Below are positions 57,479 through 64,000 of a stretch of DNA of 64,000 bases, piece after piece. Below the pieces are notes generated by a model. That model ran no database searches, was not told the DNA's origin, and saw only the letters and a list, made by a program, of their open reading frames with translations. The stretch lies in NCBI GenBank assembly GCA_964462785.1, contig CAYWZA010000003.1:1-64000 (forward strand). Reading direction: 5' to 3'. Source of the DNA: JACQKA01 sp964462785 (GTDB taxonomy: Bacteria > Patescibacteriota > Minisyncoccia > Phycocordibacterales > UBA2100). Position numbers and translations under genes: made by a program. How positions within the stretch are numbered: the first letter of the stretch is position 1; every line of letters begins with the position of its first letter.

Positions 57479-57644
57479 CGCCCGCATGTATTTTTGAGGA
57501 TTGCGAAAGCGGGCTAGAGATACAAGGTGACGGAGCAGAAAAACTCAACCGTCCAAGCCGGAGGGCGCGTTTTGCGTTTTTCGTCGCGGAGGTGCCTATG
57601 TATCTCAGTACGCGAAGCATTCTCCTCAAAAATGCATGCGGGCG
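57479..57644. repeat. Nested intergenic palindrome, element 5
   Basis: The arms at 57479-57500 and 57623-57644 are complementary at 21 of 22 positions. GAGATACA/TGTATCTC is the next inner pair. The interior has GACGGAGC and GGAGGGCGCG segments recalling the family core. It ends 13 bases before the stop codon of the FtsX-like gene. Confidence 0.65.
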
Positions 57645-57656
57645 AACCGAGCGACA

Positions 57657-58865
57657 CTATTTGTATCTAATGGCGTCTAGGGGGTTGATTTTAGCGGCGC
57701 GGCGCGCAGGAAAGAGACCGGTGAGAAAGCCAACCCCCGCAGAGAATACTGCAATGAAAGTGATGAATGATAGCGGATATCTGAACAGGCTCACTGCTTC
57801 ACCACCGAAATTGCCTGCGGCAACGGCAAGCAATCCGTTGAGTATCACCCCGATGCCAACCCCGATACCGATACCGACAACACCTCCGAGGAATCCCACA
57901 ATAAGTGCTTCGGAAACGAACAGGATGACGATATCGCGTGACGACGCGCCGATGGTACGCATGACGCCGATTTCCGCAGTACGTTCAAGAAGTGTCACCG
58001 TCATTGTGTTGAACATGCCGATTGCAGAGACGGTAAGCGCGATCCCACCAAAGACCGCGAGCACCGCTTGAATGCCTTGGAAAATTTTGTTTGCTTGCTC
58101 GACTGTTTTTGAAAGCGCGGTCACGACGAATCCCTGTGCGATGATGCTATCTTGCACCGGTACTAATGAGTCGCTATCGAGGACGCGCACCTGCACGCGC
58201 TCATAAAATGGAATCTGGAAGTATGTCGAAAATTCATCGAGCGGAATGATGGATACGAGCGACGCCTCGTCGCTGGTCACCGCTTTAATTTTATATTCTT
58301 TATTGATCGGCACTTCAGTGACATCTTCGCTCCCCTCTTGCTTTACGAACACCCGAAACGTGATGCGTTTACCAATTGCATCTTCGGGATTTTCCAATCC
58401 AAAGAGTTTGAGCATCGCGATGGAGATAATTGCGGTGTCGCGATCTTCGAATGCAGTGTCAATCGAGAATAATTCCCCCGCCGATGCCTTGCCTCCAGTG
58501 TAGAGAAAGTAGGAAGGCTTCATGCCCTGCAGCGTGGTGTTGCCGGTGAGTCCTTCAAACGTCACTAAGGCGGGAAAACTTGCCATAGGCGAGATATCTT
58601 TCACCAACTCATTTGCAGCTATGGCGTCCACGGTCGCCTGGTCAAGCTTCACCGTAAGCGACGGCGGGTTTGCCACATTCAAGCTGAGGAGTGTCTCACC
58701 AAAGACGATGCGCTCAAGGATGATCCCTTGCAAACCAAAGCCCAAACCCACCAACGTGACCACCGCGCCCGTGCCGACGCCCATGCCCAAAATCGTGAGC
58801 CAAGTACGCGACGGGTTTGTCTTAAACATGCGCGTCGAGAGCATCAAAATATCCTTCATTTGCAT
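57657..58865 (-). CDS. FtsX/MacB-like ABC transporter permease
   Basis: A 402-residue permease with the MacB/FtsX layout: one N-terminal helix ('PSRTWLTILGMGVGTGAVVT'), an external domain of about 200 residues with 'DISPMASFPALVTFEGLTG', and three C-terminal helices. 'IGMFNTMTVTLLERTAEIGV' and 'MRTIGASSRDIVILFVSEAL' are the family signatures, and the protein ends 'PARRAAKINPLDAIRYK'. It partners the ATPase encoded six bases upstream. Substrates of such pairs include lipoproteins, peptides and signals to wall hydrolases; none can be chosen here. Confidence 0.85.
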   Translation of the reverse strand: MQMKDILMLSTRMFKTNPSRTWLTILGMGVGTGAVVTLVGLGFGLQGIILERIVFGETLLSLNVANPPSLTVKLDQATVDAIAANELVKDISPMASFPALVTFEGLTGNTTLQGMKPSYFLYTGGKASAGELFSIDTAFEDRDTAIISIAMLKLFGLENPEDAIGKRITFRVFVKQEGSEDVTEVPINKEYKIKAVTSDEASLVSIIPLDEFSTYFQIPFYERVQVRVLDSDSLVPVQDSIIAQGFVVTALSKTVEQANKIFQGIQAVLAVFGGIALTVSAIGMFNTMTVTLLERTAEIGVMRTIGASSRDIVILFVSEALIVGFLGGVVGIGIGVGIGVILNGLLAVAAGNFGGEAVSLFRYPLSFITFIAVFSAGVGFLTGLFPARRAAKINPLDAIRYK

Positions 58866-58871
58866 ACTGTT

Positions 58872-60218
58872 TTACGAATGAGCGCCCAAGAGTTCGTTAG
58901 GCTTAATGACATATCCTCCCTGCGCAATTAATTTCTCAAGATATCGGGAAATGAGGTACGCCTTATCGGTATCGAACGCCATGCCGCCCAAATGGAGCGG
59001 GAGTGAGAGCCGCCTTTCAAAATCGTCCCCCGTGATGATGCCGCCGACGCGCTCAGCAACGCTCTCCTGCAAGACCTTAAGCTGATCCGCGGATGCATGT
59101 AATTCAATTTCCCCTTTGATATACGTTAAAACGCTTTCAATAAATTTCTGTTGATGCAGAAACATATCGTCGTGGTGCATTTCCTCGCGAAACTTTGCGA
59201 CATCGCGCGAGTAATTCACCAACGTAAAAAGATTTTTTGCGATGCGACTCACCTCTTCCGCATGCATACCCACTCCCCCGTTCACGATAGGTTTCAACAA
59301 ATATTCTGCAAACATCTCCTCATCCATAGTGCCTTTGATAACTTCAAGCACTGCTTTTTCGAGCCGCTCGATTTGCGTGAAGCCAATACTCTGCGTCGCA
59401 AAGTTCACCAAACTTTTCACTTTGAGTTCAATCGGCTCGGCATAGGGATAGAGACGTGCGAGCTGTTCAATCTCAGTAACGATGGTCTCGCCGGGCTTTA
59501 CGCGTTTGATCTGCGGCTTTTCCGGATTCACCACAATGCGACGCAACACCCCATCGCGCATATAAAAGACGCGGTGTGCATACGGCAAATATTTGGCATC
59601 GTGCGTGACGAGAATCACCGTCTTTCTATCTTTCTCGTTAATCTCCTCGAAACTGTCCATAACGTGCTCGGCGGAGATACTGTCGAGGTTTCCCACCGGC
59701 TCATCAGCAAGCAAAATCTCGGGGTCGTTCACCAACGCGCGCGCCACGGCGACGCGCTGCTGCTGCCCACCGGACATGAGGATGGGAAGCTTCTTTTCGA
59801 GCATGTCATTGATGCCAAAACGCCGCAGCAATACCCGCGCGCGATCATTACGCTCCGCAACGGTTTTGTTCAAAAACACCATGGGGAGCGCCACGTTGTC
59901 GAGCACGGTGATTGAGGAAATGAGGTTGAACTGCTGGTACACGATGCCGATAGTGGTTTGCTGGTAGGCGTTCATTTCTGCGGGCGTATAGCGATAAATA
60001 TCTTCGCCGCGCACCAGCATGCGCCCATCCGCAGGCGGCACACCACCAAGAATCGTATAGAGCAGTGTCGATTTCCCACAGCCTGAGGGACCGAACAGAA
60101 TAATGTATTCGCGCGGATAAATTTCTACATTGATATTCTTGAGTGCATTGAATTCATTCGCCAAACCCTTGTTGTAGGTGATGAACATTTTATCCGTCTG
60201 CACTGATGTCTTCGACAT
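58872..60218 (-). CDS. ABC transporter ATP-binding protein with long C-terminal extension
   Basis: A 448-residue ATPase. The first 225 residues are a standard MacB/LolD-type domain: Walker A 'LFGPSGCGKSTLLYTILGG', Q-loop 'YQQFNLI', signature 'LMSGGQQQRVAVARALVNDP' and Walker B 'ILLADEPVGNLD'. The next ~220 residues are an extra helical domain ('FATQSIGFTQIERLEKAVLE', 'EEVSRIAKNLFTLVNYSRDV') not found in ordinary LolD-like proteins. It could regulate the transporter. The start at 60218 follows TACACT by six bases. It precedes the FtsX-like permease gene. Confidence 0.85.
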   Translation of the reverse strand: MSKTSVQTDKMFITYNKGLANEFNALKNINVEIYPREYIILFGPSGCGKSTLLYTILGGVPPADGRMLVRGEDIYRYTPAEMNAYQQTTIGIVYQQFNLISSITVLDNVALPMVFLNKTVAERNDRARVLLRRFGINDMLEKKLPILMSGGQQQRVAVARALVNDPEILLADEPVGNLDSISAEHVMDSFEEINEKDRKTVILVTHDAKYLPYAHRVFYMRDGVLRRIVVNPEKPQIKRVKPGETIVTEIEQLARLYPYAEPIELKVKSLVNFATQSIGFTQIERLEKAVLEVIKGTMDEEMFAEYLLKPIVNGGVGMHAEEVSRIAKNLFTLVNYSRDVAKFREEMHHDDMFLHQQKFIESVLTYIKGEIELHASADQLKVLQESVAERVGGIITGDDFERRLSLPLHLGGMAFDTDKAYLISRYLEKLIAQGGYVIKPNELLGAHS

Positions 60219-60252
60219 ACATACAGTGTAGCAAACCAAATGCTCTGCATGA

Positions 60253-61194
60253 TTATGTTATTCGTATGCCGCTCGTACTCGGCACCACAGTCACTTCTTC
60301 GGTGAGTGTAATTCCATCTGTGGCTTCCACCGCCCTCTTAGAGAGCCGCGCGAGCTCGCACACGTGCGCCGCTGTTGCACCGCCGGTATTCAAAAAATAA
60401 TTTGCATGGTGCATGCTTGATTGCGCTCCGCCGACATGCATCCCGCGCACATTGGCACGATCCAAAAGCCATCCTGCCGGCACGCGACCCTCACGACTCG
60501 TCTGCCCTTCACGCTCATACACCGCACGTATCTGATCGGGCACAACTGGATTCACAAAAAATGATCCGGCGCTTTGTATGTCTTGTATATGCTTGCGCTC
60601 GCGCGCAGCGATGGTTTCCGCAGCGATGCGTTCTATCTCAGGAGCAGAGCCGTGCGTAAGACGCAATGTCACTTGTGTAATGACCCATTCGGGATGCGCC
60701 TTGAATATACTTTCCCGATACCCGAATGCGCATGCCGCTGTATTGAACATGCGCTCAGTGTTCGCAGCCCCATCATAGACGCGCACCGACTCCACAATAT
60801 CTTTCATTTCGATGCCAAATGCGCCAGCATTGCCGCGCACTGCGCCGCCGATTGATCCGGGTATGCCCGCGAATTTCTCGAGCCCAGATAGACCAGCGGC
60901 CGCAGACGCTTCTACGACTCGCATAAGCGGGGCGCCTGCAGCGCTCGTGATTGTTTCGCCCTGCGTGCTGACGCGATCGTCCTTCATGAGAACAACCAGT
61001 CCGTTAAAACCCTCATCGGGAAACAGCGTATTGCTTCCGCCTCCGAGCACAAAACTCTCAATGCCGCGTTCGTGCGCGAACCGCAGCGCGGCAATGAGTT
61101 CATCTTCGTTGCTCACCTCGGCAAGCCACTGTGCTGCACCGCCGATATTGAACGTCGTGAGTGGAGCCAGCGCTACGTGTTCTCGTATCTGCAT
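60253..61194 (-). CDS. murB: UDP-N-acetylenolpyruvoylglucosamine reductase
   Basis: A 313-residue FAD enzyme that reduces the enolpyruvyl group to make UDP-MurNAc. FAD-binding motifs are 'TTFNIGGAAQWLAEVSNEDE', 'FVLGGGSNTLF' and 'KFAGIPGSIGGAVRGNAGAF'. The catalytic Ser lies in 'QSAGSFFVNPVV', where the usual G-S-x-F-K-N-P has Val for Lys. The C-terminal Glu is in 'ITLTEEVTVV'. Length is normal. It starts seven bases after murA ends, so murA-murB are translated from one message, successive steps of peptidoglycan precursor synthesis. Confidence 0.93.
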   Translation of the reverse strand: MQIREHVALAPLTTFNIGGAAQWLAEVSNEDELIAALRFAHERGIESFVLGGGSNTLFPDEGFNGLVVLMKDDRVSTQGETITSAAGAPLMRVVEASAAAGLSGLEKFAGIPGSIGGAVRGNAGAFGIEMKDIVESVRVYDGAANTERMFNTAACAFGYRESIFKAHPEWVITQVTLRLTHGSAPEIERIAAETIAARERKHIQDIQSAGSFFVNPVVPDQIRAVYEREGQTSREGRVPAGWLLDRANVRGMHVGGAQSSMHHANYFLNTGGATAAHVCELARLSKRAVEATDGITLTEEVTVVPSTSGIRIT

Positions 61195-61201
61195 GAGTAT
61201 G

Positions 61202-62500
61202 TTATTCGTACTCTTCTATATGAGCACCGAGCTCTTTGAGCCGCTCATGTAAATTCTCATAGCCGCGATTGATGAGATACGTATTACGCAAATGCGATTC
61301 GCCCTTTGCGGCGAGCATGCCAATGAGGAGCATCGAGGCGGGGCGTAGCGCGGGCGGCGAATCGATATGCGCGGGGCGTAGCGGCGTCGGCCCGCGCACT
61401 GAGACGCGATGCGGGTCATAGAGTGTTATGTTTGCTCCCAGTTTGTTCATCTCCGTAAAATACAGCGCACGATTTTCATACACCCAATCGTGAATGAGTG
61501 TTTTGCCATCAGCCTGCGTCGCGACTGGCACAAAGAGCGGTAGATTATCAATATTGAGTCCCGGATACGGCATGGGGGCAATTTTTTCGTCTACCGCAAC
61601 GAGCGCTGATGGCTTCACGGTGATATCGACGAGCTGCACGCGACCATTGTTGCCAGTACTCCGTTCAGTACGGGAAAAGGCGAGCCCCATTTTAGCGAGT
61701 CGCACAAGCTCGAGATCGAGAAAATCTATCGGCGCGCGGCGAATCGTTATTTCTGCGCCGGCGGTCGCCGCAAGCGAAAGGAAAAACATCGCCTCAATAG
61801 GATCTTCGCTAGGCTCTCCTTCTGCGCGCATATCTATATGATCAACGCCGCGCACAATGAGTGTGGACGTACCAATACCCTCAATGCGTACACCGAGTTT
61901 TTCTAAAAACACACACAGATCCTGCACCATGTAATTCGCCGAAGCGAAACGAATGGTCGTGACGCCGGGAATAAGCGCCGCTGCCATGAGTGCATTTTCA
62001 ACACCGGTGTCACTCGCCTCATACATCACGATATCTGCGGGATGTTTTTTCTTTGCCTCAACATACCAGCCTTCTTTCGTGCCGCGCATCTCAATACCAA
62101 GCGCTTTGAGTGCATCGATGTGCGCTGTGAGTGAACGATTGCCCAATACGCATCCTCCGGGAACCGGTACCACAAAACTTTCTTCCCAATGCGAAAGCGC
62201 CCCCACGAGCATGGCAATAGAGCGTGTGCGTCCCGCGGCCTTTTTATCGATGCGATCAAGCCGCAATCGCTCCGGCGGCGTGATGGTGAGTGTATTATGC
62301 CTCCCCCACTTCACCGATACGCCAATGCTGCGCAGTACTTCGATAAGGCGATTCACTTCTTCGATGCGCGGCATGCGCATGAGTGTGGTCGTACCACGAT
62401 TCAAGAGCGATGCGCACAGGAGCGCCACCGCAGCATTTTTAGAAGTATTCACGGCAATCGAGCCGCTCAATTTTCTGCCGCCGTGTACTTTGTAGTTCAT
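61202..62500 (-). CDS. murA: UDP-N-acetylglucosamine 1-carboxyvinyltransferase
   Basis: A 432-residue enzyme for the first committed step of peptidoglycan synthesis, the transfer of enolpyruvate to UDP-GlcNAc. 'GGRKLSGSIAVNTSKNAAVA' gives the K-N pair, and 'VPVPGGCVLGNRSLTAHIDA' carries the fosfomycin-target Cys in the P-G-G-C loop. 'YMVQDLCVFLEKLGVRIEG' and 'PYPGLNIDNLPLFVPVATQA' (usual PGFPTDxQ) are further family motifs. The start is ATG 62500; codons upstream in frame belong to the tRNA-Leu gene 18 bases away. It is followed by murB. Confidence 0.93.
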   Translation of the reverse strand: MNYKVHGGRKLSGSIAVNTSKNAAVALLCASLLNRGTTTLMRMPRIEEVNRLIEVLRSIGVSVKWGRHNTLTITPPERLRLDRIDKKAAGRTRSIAMLVGALSHWEESFVVPVPGGCVLGNRSLTAHIDALKALGIEMRGTKEGWYVEAKKKHPADIVMYEASDTGVENALMAAALIPGVTTIRFASANYMVQDLCVFLEKLGVRIEGIGTSTLIVRGVDHIDMRAEGEPSEDPIEAMFFLSLAATAGAEITIRRAPIDFLDLELVRLAKMGLAFSRTERSTGNNGRVQLVDITVKPSALVAVDEKIAPMPYPGLNIDNLPLFVPVATQADGKTLIHDWVYENRALYFTEMNKLGANITLYDPHRVSVRGPTPLRPAHIDSPPALRPASMLLIGMLAAKGESHLRNTYLINRGYENLHERLKELGAHIEEYE

Positions 62501-62518
62501 GGTTTGTGCATTTTTGTG

Positions 62519-62602
62519 TGGGCACGAGAAGACTCGAACTTCCAAGAGGTTGCCCTCACTAGCTCCTGAAGCTAGCGCGTCTACCAATTCCGCCACGTGC
62601 CC
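62519..62602 (-). tRNA. tRNA-Leu(CAG)
   Basis: An 84-base class II tRNA with acceptor GGGCACG/CGTGCCC, anticodon stem CTAGC/GCTAG with loop TTCAGGA (anticodon CAG), a long variable arm and T loop TTCGAGT. CCA is not encoded. Its 3' end lies 18 bases before the murA start codon on the same strand, so tRNA processing would release a murA message with a very short leader. Confidence 0.9.
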
Positions 62603-62631
62603 TTACTTCTGCATTGTATATGCTGGCAACG

Positions 62632-62660
62632 AAAAAGAGGAGGGCTTGTGACCCTCCTCC
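62632..62660 (-). terminator. Intrinsic terminator of the cold-shock gene
   Basis: On the minus strand, GGAGGAGGGTC-ACAA-GCCCTCCTC forms a GC-rich stem followed by TTTTT, 20 bases after the cold-shock-domain gene. Confidence 0.7.
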
Positions 62661-62680
62661 AGTAATGTCCGCTTGTGGAC

Positions 62681-62950
62681 CTAAGCGAGGACGACTTTCG
62701 TCGCCTTGAGTCCCGGCTTACCCGTCTTCGGGTTGACATCCTCTTCGAACGCCACCTGGACTTTCTGCCCCACCTTTAGAGGCTCGACGCCGAGGGTCGG
62801 TCCGTGTGCGAACACGTCCTTCCCGCCAACGTCGATAAAGCCCCAACTGTACGAGCCCTTCTCGCTCGTACCGCTGTTCCACTTCTTGACTGTCCCCGGC
62901 GCCATCTTGGGTGCAGTTTCGGTCGTAGCGGTTTTATTACGTCCAAACAT
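62681..62950 (-). CDS. Cold-shock-domain protein
   Basis: An 89-residue protein with one cold-shock (OB-fold) domain. 'GTVKKWNSGTSEKGSYSWGF' corresponds to the K-W-F-N...K-G-F-G-F start of CspA, with RNP-1 altered to S-W-G-F-I. 'DVFAHGPTLG' matches RNP-2 (V-F-V-H), and 'VGQKVQVAFEEDVNPKTGKP' completes the barrel. A 20-residue N-terminal Lys/Thr stretch is extra. It probably binds single-stranded RNA as a chaperone. The basic loop before RNP-1 is longer than usual. Confidence 0.75.
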   Translation of the reverse strand: MFGRNKTATTETAPKMAPGTVKKWNSGTSEKGSYSWGFIDVGGKDVFAHGPTLGVEPLKVGQKVQVAFEEDVNPKTGKPGLKATKVVLA

Positions 62951-63083
62951 TCTTTTCTTCCTTTTTCAATTACCGTCAATCTATTCGACGGCATCAATAT
63001 TATATCACATTCAAACTTTTGTGCAAATCGCTCTGTGGGTCTTTGTTTTGTGCCTGTGAAATAAGAGTTGGTACCGCCCTGCG

Positions 63084-63157
63084 TGCGCGTGATAGGACTC
63101 GAACCTATGACCTCGTCATTATCAGTGACGTGCTCTAACCAGCTGAGCTACACGCGC
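63084..63157 (-). tRNA. tRNA-Ile(GAU)
   Basis: A standard 74-base tRNA with acceptor GCGCGTG/CACGCGC, D stem GCTC/GAGC, anticodon stem CGTCA/TGACG with loop CTGATAA (anticodon GAU) and T arm CTATGACC-type loop. Discriminator is A, CCA not encoded. It reads AUU and AUC. Confidence 0.93.
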
Positions 63158-63219
63158 ACGCAAAGTACTACAAAGACTCTTATTCTCCCCCGAGCGACAG
63201 GTTTATATGCTGCGCATAT

Positions 63220-63257
63220 TCAGTGACGTGCTCTAACCAGCTGAGCTACACACGCAG
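63220..63257 (-). pseudogene. Duplicated 5' half of tRNA-Ile(GAU)
   Basis: Bases 63220-63251 repeat the D arm and 5' anticodon stem of the tRNA-Ile gene exactly, with an altered acceptor 5' strand (GCGTGTG). The anticodon loop and the whole 3' half are missing. It lies about 60 bases upstream of the intact gene in the same orientation. Confidence 0.75.
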
Positions 63258-63379
63258 CTTCTGCAATATAGCAAAAACTCTTGCATTTGTGTAGTTTTTG
63301 TCCTCCCTACACTTTTTGCCTTATGCGGTAAAAAGTGTGCGGGCGTGTACCTGACGCAGAGCTGCTGTACACTATAGAC

Positions 63380-63955
63380 GTGGCTTTGTACGAAAAAATT
63401 CCCGCATGGGCATATGCAACCGGCATTGCAGGTGTGTTTGTGGTGCTGGTGGGAAGTATGTACGCAATGGGTCATGTACCGATATGCAAATGCGGATACA
63501 TAAAACTGTGGCATGGGATTGTGGTGAGCTCGGAGAATTCGCAGCATATCTCCGATTGGTATTCTTTCTCGCACATCATCCATGGATTTATTTTTTACTG
63601 GATCGCATGGCTTCTCTTTCCAAAATCTCCAGTGCTCTTTCGCCTGTTACTCGCACTGTCCGTCGAAGTGGCGTGGGAATTGTTTGAAAACACTGATTTC
63701 ATCATCAATCGCTACCGTGAAGCAACCATCTCGCTCGATTACTACGGTGACAGCATCATCAATTCAGTGATGGACACCGCATTTGCGCTGCTGGGTTTTC
63801 TGATGGCGTGGCGGCTGCCGATCGTAATCACGATAGCGCTCATGCTCGCGATGGAAATATGTGTCGGCTGGTATATCCACGACAACCTGCTGCTCAACAT
63901 CATTATGCTCATCCATCCGTTTCAATTTATCCTAGATTGGCAAGCGAGCACCTGA
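63380..63955 (+). CDS. DUF2585 (UPF0314) family membrane protein
   Basis: A 191-residue membrane protein with about five helices. 'GHVPICKCGYIKLWHGIVVS' and 'SENSQHISDWYSFSHIIHGF' are the hallmark of DUF2585/UPF0314: a Cys pair, then a H...D-W-Y...S-H-x-x-H-G cluster that might bind metal. 'VEVAWELFENTDFIINRYRE' and 'DYYGDSIINSVMDTAFALLG' carry further conserved acidic residues. The function of the family is unknown. The GTG at 63380 is chosen because TACACT (63368-63373) ends six bases before it. Confidence 0.8.
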   Translation: MALYEKIPAWAYATGIAGVFVVLVGSMYAMGHVPICKCGYIKLWHGIVVSSENSQHISDWYSFSHIIHGFIFYWIAWLLFPKSPVLFRLLLALSVEVAWELFENTDFIINRYREATISLDYYGDSIINSVMDTAFALLGFLMAWRLPIVITIALMLAMEICVGWYIHDNLLLNIIMLIHPFQFILDWQAST

Positions 63956-64000
63956 ATTCAACTTCGAAGTGCAACACTCCATGCTTGTAATGGCGTCTTA

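Larger units (their letters stand above)
57249..57656. other. Intergenic region made of palindromic elements
   Basis: About 400 bases separate the surface protein gene from the FtsX-like gene. Apart from the surface-gene promoter at the left edge, nearly all of it is taken up by two nested palindromes and a GC-rich hairpin (CCCCTCGCT/AGCGAGGGG, about 57449-57477). No gene is supported. Confidence 0.6.

Noticed and set aside
62501..62596. In-frame N-terminal extension of MurA beginning MAELVDALASG
   Set aside because: These codons are the tRNA-Leu gene read as protein; the real start at 62500 matches the family's N-terminus.
1..64000. CRISPR array or cas genes
   Set aside because: No run of short direct repeats with regular spacers was seen; the repeats present are palindromes at gene ends.
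1..64000. UGA read as glycine (code 25)
   Set aside because: Several well-supported genes end in TGA at the expected position (for example 5548, 18164, 50241 and 63955), so UGA is a stop.

Overview
The window looks like part of the chromosome of a Candidate Phyla Radiation bacterium, most likely a Parcubacterium (Patescibacteria). Supporting signs are DUF5652, the large T4SS-type ATPase of this group, small membrane proteins typical of the lineage, dense overlapping operons, and a very large share of coding capacity spent on secreted and surface proteins. TGA is used freely as a stop, so the UGA-glycine code of Gracilibacteria does not apply. No rRNA and no CRISPR array was seen. Many first genes of operons have a -10 hexamer ending only 6-7 bases before the start codon and no ribosome binding site, which points to leaderless mRNAs; internal operon genes use GGAG-type sites or coupled starts.

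Layout. 0-4.4 kb is a visibly AT-rich island with a ParB-like protein, a TdeIII-like restriction enzyme, its DNA methyltransferase, a LexA/S24-type repressor and a GIY-YIG protein. 4.4-5.0 kb holds two gene fragments joined tail to tail. 5-24.9 kb is mostly housekeeping (pterin dehydratase, rhodanese, RecG, FtsH, SmpB next to its tmRNA, an AI-2E-type permease, infC-rpmI-rplT) mixed with a tRNA-Ile(UAU), a LAGLIDADG protein beside the tmRNA, a peptidoglycan-binding/PKD protein and two M15-type peptidases. 25-35.7 kb runs mainly on the minus strand: LOG-like protein, beta-CASP nuclease, NDP kinase, T4SS-like ATPase, methionine aminopeptidase, adenylate kinase, two tandem guanylate kinases with unusual P-loops, and a TlpA-like thioredoxin. 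A candidate structured ncRNA lies at 28.7-28.9 kb.

35.8-57.2 kb is a 21 kb cell-surface locus and the most interesting part. It encodes two membrane-anchored cohesin-type proteins, one protein with both a cohesin-like domain and a dockerin-like tail, and two secreted proteins ending in near-identical dockerin-like modules. It also encodes four paralogous DUF916-like anchored proteins, two proteins with a shared WxL-like C-terminal domain, a 1181-residue glycine-rich surface protein and a membrane-bound HTH protein that heads that operon. No carbohydrase domain is present, so this looks like a cohesin/dockerin surface assembly that is not a cellulosome. How it works is inference.

57.6-64 kb carries an ABC/FtsX transporter pair, murB, murA directly behind tRNA-Leu(CAG), a cold-shock-domain protein, tRNA-Ile(GAU) with a duplicated 5' half, and a DUF2585 membrane protein. 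Five large nested intergenic palindromes (9.1, 39.2, 51.1, 57.4 and 57.6 kb) form a candidate repeat family; four of them share a related core.
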